The translations under genes and the position numbers were made by a program. The notes beneath the pieces were generated by a model, which had not been told where the DNA came from, made no database searches, and worked only from the letters and a program-made list of their open reading frames with translations. Positions 63,321 through 64,000 of a DNA stretch of 64,000 nucleotides are shown in pieces. Position 1 is the stretch's first letter. Each line of letters begins with the position of its first letter. Origin of the DNA: Tsukamurella sp. PLM1 (lineage in GTDB: Bacteria > Actinomycetota > Actinomycetes > Mycobacteriales > Mycobacteriaceae); contig NZ_AP025688.1 of assembly GCF_023168325.1 (NCBI RefSeq), positions 434,001 to 498,000 on the forward strand, written 5' to 3'.

Positions 63321-64000
63321 GTGTCGGTACTGCTGTTCGGCGCGTCGCACCGCAGCGCGCCGGTGTCGGTCCTTGAGAAGATGGCGATCACCGAGACCGA
63401 TCGTCCGAAGGTGCTCGCTCAGCTCATGGAGTCGCCGCACATCGACGAGGTCATGGTGGTCACCACGTGCAACCGCGTCGAGATCTACGCCGTCGTCGAG
63501 GCCTTCCACCCCGCGCTCGAGGCCGTCTCGGAGGTGCTCTCACAGCGCTCCGGCCTCACCATCAACGAGCTCAGCAAGCACGCCTTCGTGCGGTACTCCG
63601 AGGCCGCGGTCCAGCATCTCTTCTCGGTCGCCTCCGGCCTCGACTCGATGGTCGTCGGCGAGCAGCAGATCCTCGGCCAGATCCGCGGCGCCTACGCCGC
63701 GTCCGATGAGCACCAGGTCGCCGGCCGCGTGGTCCACGACCTCGCGCAGCGTGCCCTGCACGTGGGCAAGCGGGTCCACAGCGACACCGGGATCGACAAG
63801 GCGGGCGCGTCCGTCGTCTCGGTCGCGCTGGATCGTGCGCAGACGGTCCTCGCCCCGCAGGGCGGCTCCGTGACCCGCGCCGTCGTCGTCGGCGCAGGCG
63901 CGATGGGCGGGCTCGCCGTCGCGCACCTGGCCCGCGCGGGTGCTACCGACATCACCGTCGCCAATCGCACCGAGGACAAGGCGGCCCGCCTCGCGCAGGC
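63321..64000 (+). CDS. hemA: Glutamyl-tRNA reductase, 5' part
   Basis: First committed enzyme of tetrapyrrole (heme, B12) synthesis in this lineage, reducing glutamyl-tRNA to glutamate semialdehyde. The first 226 residues are in the window. The catalytic domain starts [19 protein letters not shown], the nucleophile is Cys50 in [13 protein letters not shown], and [13 protein letters not shown] and the NADPH-domain start [20 protein letters not shown] are intact. GAAGGAGCAGCGAGG precedes the GTG. The gene runs past the window end. Confidence 0.95.
   Translation, partial: MSVLLFGASHRSAPVSVLEKMAITETDRPKVLAQLMESPHIDEVMVVTTCNRVEIYAVVEAFHPALEAVSEVLSQRSGLTINELSKHAFVRYSEAAVQHLFSVASGLDSMVVGEQQILGQIRGAYAASDEHQVAGRVVHDLAQRALHVGKRVHSDTGIDKAGASVVSVALDRAQTVLAPQGGSVTRAVVVGAGAMGGLAVAHLARAGATDITVANRTEDKAARLAQ

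Overview
The window is high-GC (about 70 percent) DNA from an actinobacterium of the mycolic-acid group (Mycobacteriales). Many genes fall in the order known from Mycobacterium tuberculosis, and mycothiol (mshA), mycobacterial regulators (carD, senX3-regX3) and the mycobacterial small ribosomal protein bS22 are present. The combination would suit Tsukamurella or a close relative, but the genus is an inference. No rRNA, tRNA, insertion sequence, CRISPR array or replication origin was seen.

Layout: (1) 1-4.2 kb, core genes matching the Rv3596c-Rv3591c area: clpC (3' part), an HsaB-type flavin reductase, mhuD, a hydrolase and nei2. (2) 4.3-12.8 kb, accessory: frnE, a lower-GC cassette (63-aa protein, GIY-YIG protein, VWA protein, 121-aa protein), catalase, ADP-ribosylglycohydrolase, an SDR and an MpaB-family oxygenase. 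(3) 12.9-23.9 kb, the core block mutY-canB-(Rv3587c-like)-disA-radA-lpqE-carD-ispD-ispF-[rarD]-cysS-rlmB, in the order of Rv3589-Rv3579c. (4) 23.9-31.2 kb: TetR, a znuABC zinc-uptake operon ending in pxpA, a PadR/NTF2 pair, pirin and a hydrolase. (5) 31.2-33.1 kb: mshA and the YbjN-family gene (Rv0486-Rv0487 order). (6) 33.0-50.3 kb: an accessory island of transporters, regulators and small redox or methyltransferase genes, including nagB, VOC-ArsR-SRPBCC, MerR-AKR, a DUF222/HNH gene and an orphan ABC ATPase. (7) 50.4-64 kb: the Rv0489-Rv0509 block gpmA-senX3-regX3-ppx-(Rv0497/0498-like)-thioesterase-proC-HTH-bS22-galE2-like-acyltransferase-serB-like-glutaredoxin-hemA (cut by the window end).

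How the genes work together: the core parts cover DNA repair (nei2, mutY, radA, with disA making c-di-AMP), rRNA transcription control (carD), isoprenoid synthesis (ispD, ispF), redox buffering (mshA), phosphate sensing (senX3-regX3, ppx) and the entry to proline and tetrapyrrole synthesis. The accessory parts are small self-regulated modules, most with a visible palindromic operator.

Two properties affect all reading of this window. First, about 18 genes, including clpC, radA, mutY, nagB, ppx and tam, are broken by single missing bases, nearly always in short G or C runs, with the reading frame resuming at once. This looks like sequencing error rather than decay, so those genes are annotated as full CDSs spanning the break. 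Second, at least 27 genes have a TANNNT-like hexamer 6-8 bases before the start codon and mostly no Shine-Dalgarno, the pattern of leaderless transcription, which helps decide starts.
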